The position numbers were made by a program, and so were the translations under genes. The notes under the pieces were generated by a model. That model had not been told where the DNA came from and did no database searches. It saw only the letters and a program-made list of their open reading frames with translations. 31,228 nucleotides of DNA, from contig BFEA01000199.1 in the NCBI GenBank assembly GCA_003427395.1, positions 338,360 through 369,587 of the forward strand, read 5' to 3'. The DNA is from Chara braunii (lineage: Eukaryota > Streptophyta > Charophyceae > Charales > Characeae). Positions 30,126 through 31,228 of the stretch are shown here, piece by piece. The number at the start of each line of letters is the position of its first letter. Within the stretch, counting starts at the first letter, position 1.

Positions 30126-30460
30126 AGAGCAAAAGAAACAACAAAATGAGGTTACCCTCTGTAGCCTAAAACCACCTATATGCGGTGGAAAAGATGGGAA
30201 CTAGAAGAGATCCCTGCCTATTTGCGACGCTCCCTCCACTTACCAAAGTCCCCCTGCCTGCCTCCTATGGCCGAATCACAACCGAGCAATCCAGGTTGAT
30301 ATACTTGCGTTTCTAATTCCCTTACCAACTACCTATCTACAAGGACATCCACAAACGGTGAGAAAGGGGAGAGCTTTTACCCGCCTTCACAATTCAGTAC
30401 CCATGCATCCAAGCGTAACCTAGAATCTGCATCGATTGTTGCCAGAGAGCCACCCAGACA

Positions 30461-30985
30461 TCAAGTGGATCTGAACCATTGAAGGCCTTGAGCAAAAGAA
30501 TTGGAACAGGACACTCTTCGTCTCCAGTCGGCTTGAAAGGACCGTCGCAGTAGCACGACAACAGTGTTTCTAATTTGCTTGTTCGTCCATTCGTTGTCTT
30601 TGAAGACCCGATCATTTCGGCATTGCCAGATGACTGTAAAGATGATGGCACGAAGTACTTGGGCAACGTAGCCCCATCCTGAGTGTTTGACACAATTATC
30701 TGGAATTCCCCCCAATAGCACCCATTCCTTATTCCATGGGAAAAAAGGTCCTGAGATGTGATTCCAATGACCGGAGAACCATTTGCAAACTTTATCGGAT
30801 GCCGGACAGTCCCACCACAAATGAATGGTGGATTCAAAAGCCCAGTTGCATCTGCAGCATTTGAGCTTCACTATCAGGCCCTTTTGAGCTAGCTAAACCG
30901 CAGATGGAGTGGCTACCATGGATTCCAACCAAAGGATGGATGCTTGTCTTTGGCACGGAATAGGCTTAAACCACCAGTACCTCTA
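30461..30985 (-). pseudogene. LINE ORF2 C-terminal tail (zf-RVT domain)
   Basis: The minus-strand frame starts upstream with QASILWLESMVATPSAV, has a TAG, then LAQKGLIVKLKCCRCNWAFE, STIHLWWDCPASDKVCKWFS and VLRAIIFTVIWQCRNDRVFK, ending TGA at 30463-30461. C-x2-C, then H and C in the CCRC...HLWWDC arrangement, is the reverse-transcriptase zinc-binding domain that closes plant LINE ORF2 proteins. It is exactly the part missing from the LINE at 24430. It lies upstream of that LINE on the same strand, so it is either another copy or a displaced end of a related one. Confidence 0.78.
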
Positions 30986-30999
30986 CCAGCTATCGGCCG

Positions 31000-31055
31000 C
31001 GGGCCTTCCCGTATATGCGCCGCAGCTCATGTGGGGTCGGCCACGGGAAGGCCCG
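31000..31055. repeat. Perfect 13-bp inverted repeat, 30-base loop
   Basis: CGGGCCTTCCCGT (31000-31012) pairs with ACGGGAAGGCCCG (31043-31055). GC-rich surroundings. Could be a hairpin at an element end or assembly edge. Function unknown. Confidence 0.75.
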
Positions 31056-31188
31056 GTCGTTGCTAGGACGCCGGGCCCCGCTTCTTTCGGGACGACACAC
31101 TGTACATTTTCTCAAAAACAAGAAAAAAAAAGAAGGAAAAACAAAAGGGAAAAAAAAAGAAAATAACGTGAACGCGCCGCAGCTTCCC

Positions 31189-31191
<3 letters not shown>

Positions 31192-31228
<37 letters not shown>
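31192..31228. repeat. (GA)n microsatellite at right edge
   Basis: The window ends in an uninterrupted GA run, mirroring the AG run at the left edge. Confidence 0.97.

Larger units (their letters stand above)
29441..30393. other. Spacer between two LINE fragments
   Basis: Probably the 5' UTR of the LINE below 29440 and the 3' UTR of the LINE fragment above 30461, both on the minus strand. The boundary cannot be placed. GC-rich sequence with GGGCCCGGGCC is at 29841-29851, and A/CAA-rich sequence at 30040-30130. One short plus-strand frame is listed separately. Confidence 0.5.

Overview
The window reads as repeat-rich eukaryotic nuclear DNA, most likely from a green-lineage genome. It carries long dinucleotide runs, homopolymer tracts, a plausible spliceosomal intron, and decayed copies of four transposon classes: a hAT DNA transposon (DUF659 type), a DIRS-like tyrosine-recombinase retrotransposon, a Ty3/gypsy retrotransposon and an L1-like LINE. 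DIRS-like elements are known from green algae and are generally not reported from seed plants, so a streptophyte alga such as Chara is my best guess. That is inference. I see no bacterial genes, no rRNA or tRNA, no CRISPR array, and no convincing intact host gene.

Layout: 1-72 is an (AG)n run. 252-3360 is a broken hAT transposase gene (+), split by a 649-bp foldback element (2068-2716). 3380-3968 holds a (GA)n run, a hairpin, and a cluster of CCGG palindromes next to a poly-T tract. 3990-7740 is a DIRS-like element: a tyrosine recombinase on + (3990-4696) faces a reverse transcriptase/RNase H on - (4583-6490), with a gag-like frame upstream of the RT (6943-7740, -). 7741-9906 is non-coding with repeats. 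10055-11172 (-) is an unrecognised decayed gene. 11177-15994 is non-coding with degenerate repeats.

15995-21825 (+) is a Ty3/gypsy element: gag with a CCHC knuckle, a deletion that removed protease and most of RT, RNase H, a zinc-finger-like insertion, integrase, then extra reading frames of unknown function that begin with ATGA stop-start overlaps. Inside the first extra frame, 20086-20123 is a back-to-back pair of Tn5/Nextera mosaic ends flanked by an exact 188-bp duplication. This is a library or assembly artefact, not biology, and it falsely breaks that gene.

21826-24430 is mostly non-coding, with one possible coding relic. About 24430-29440 (-) is an L1-like LINE: ORF1 with a DUF4283-like domain, a zinc knuckle and a K/E-rich region, overlapping by 17 nt an ORF2 with AP endonuclease and RT. 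It lacks the 3' end of ORF2. 30461-30985 (-) is the zf-RVT tail of another LINE copy. 31192-31228 is a second (AG)n run, so the window probably equals a contig that broke at AG microsatellites on both sides.

Every transposon gene has stops or frameshifts, so nothing here looks autonomous now. Many of the stops are TGA where an arginine CGA is expected, which fits decay of methylated CpG.
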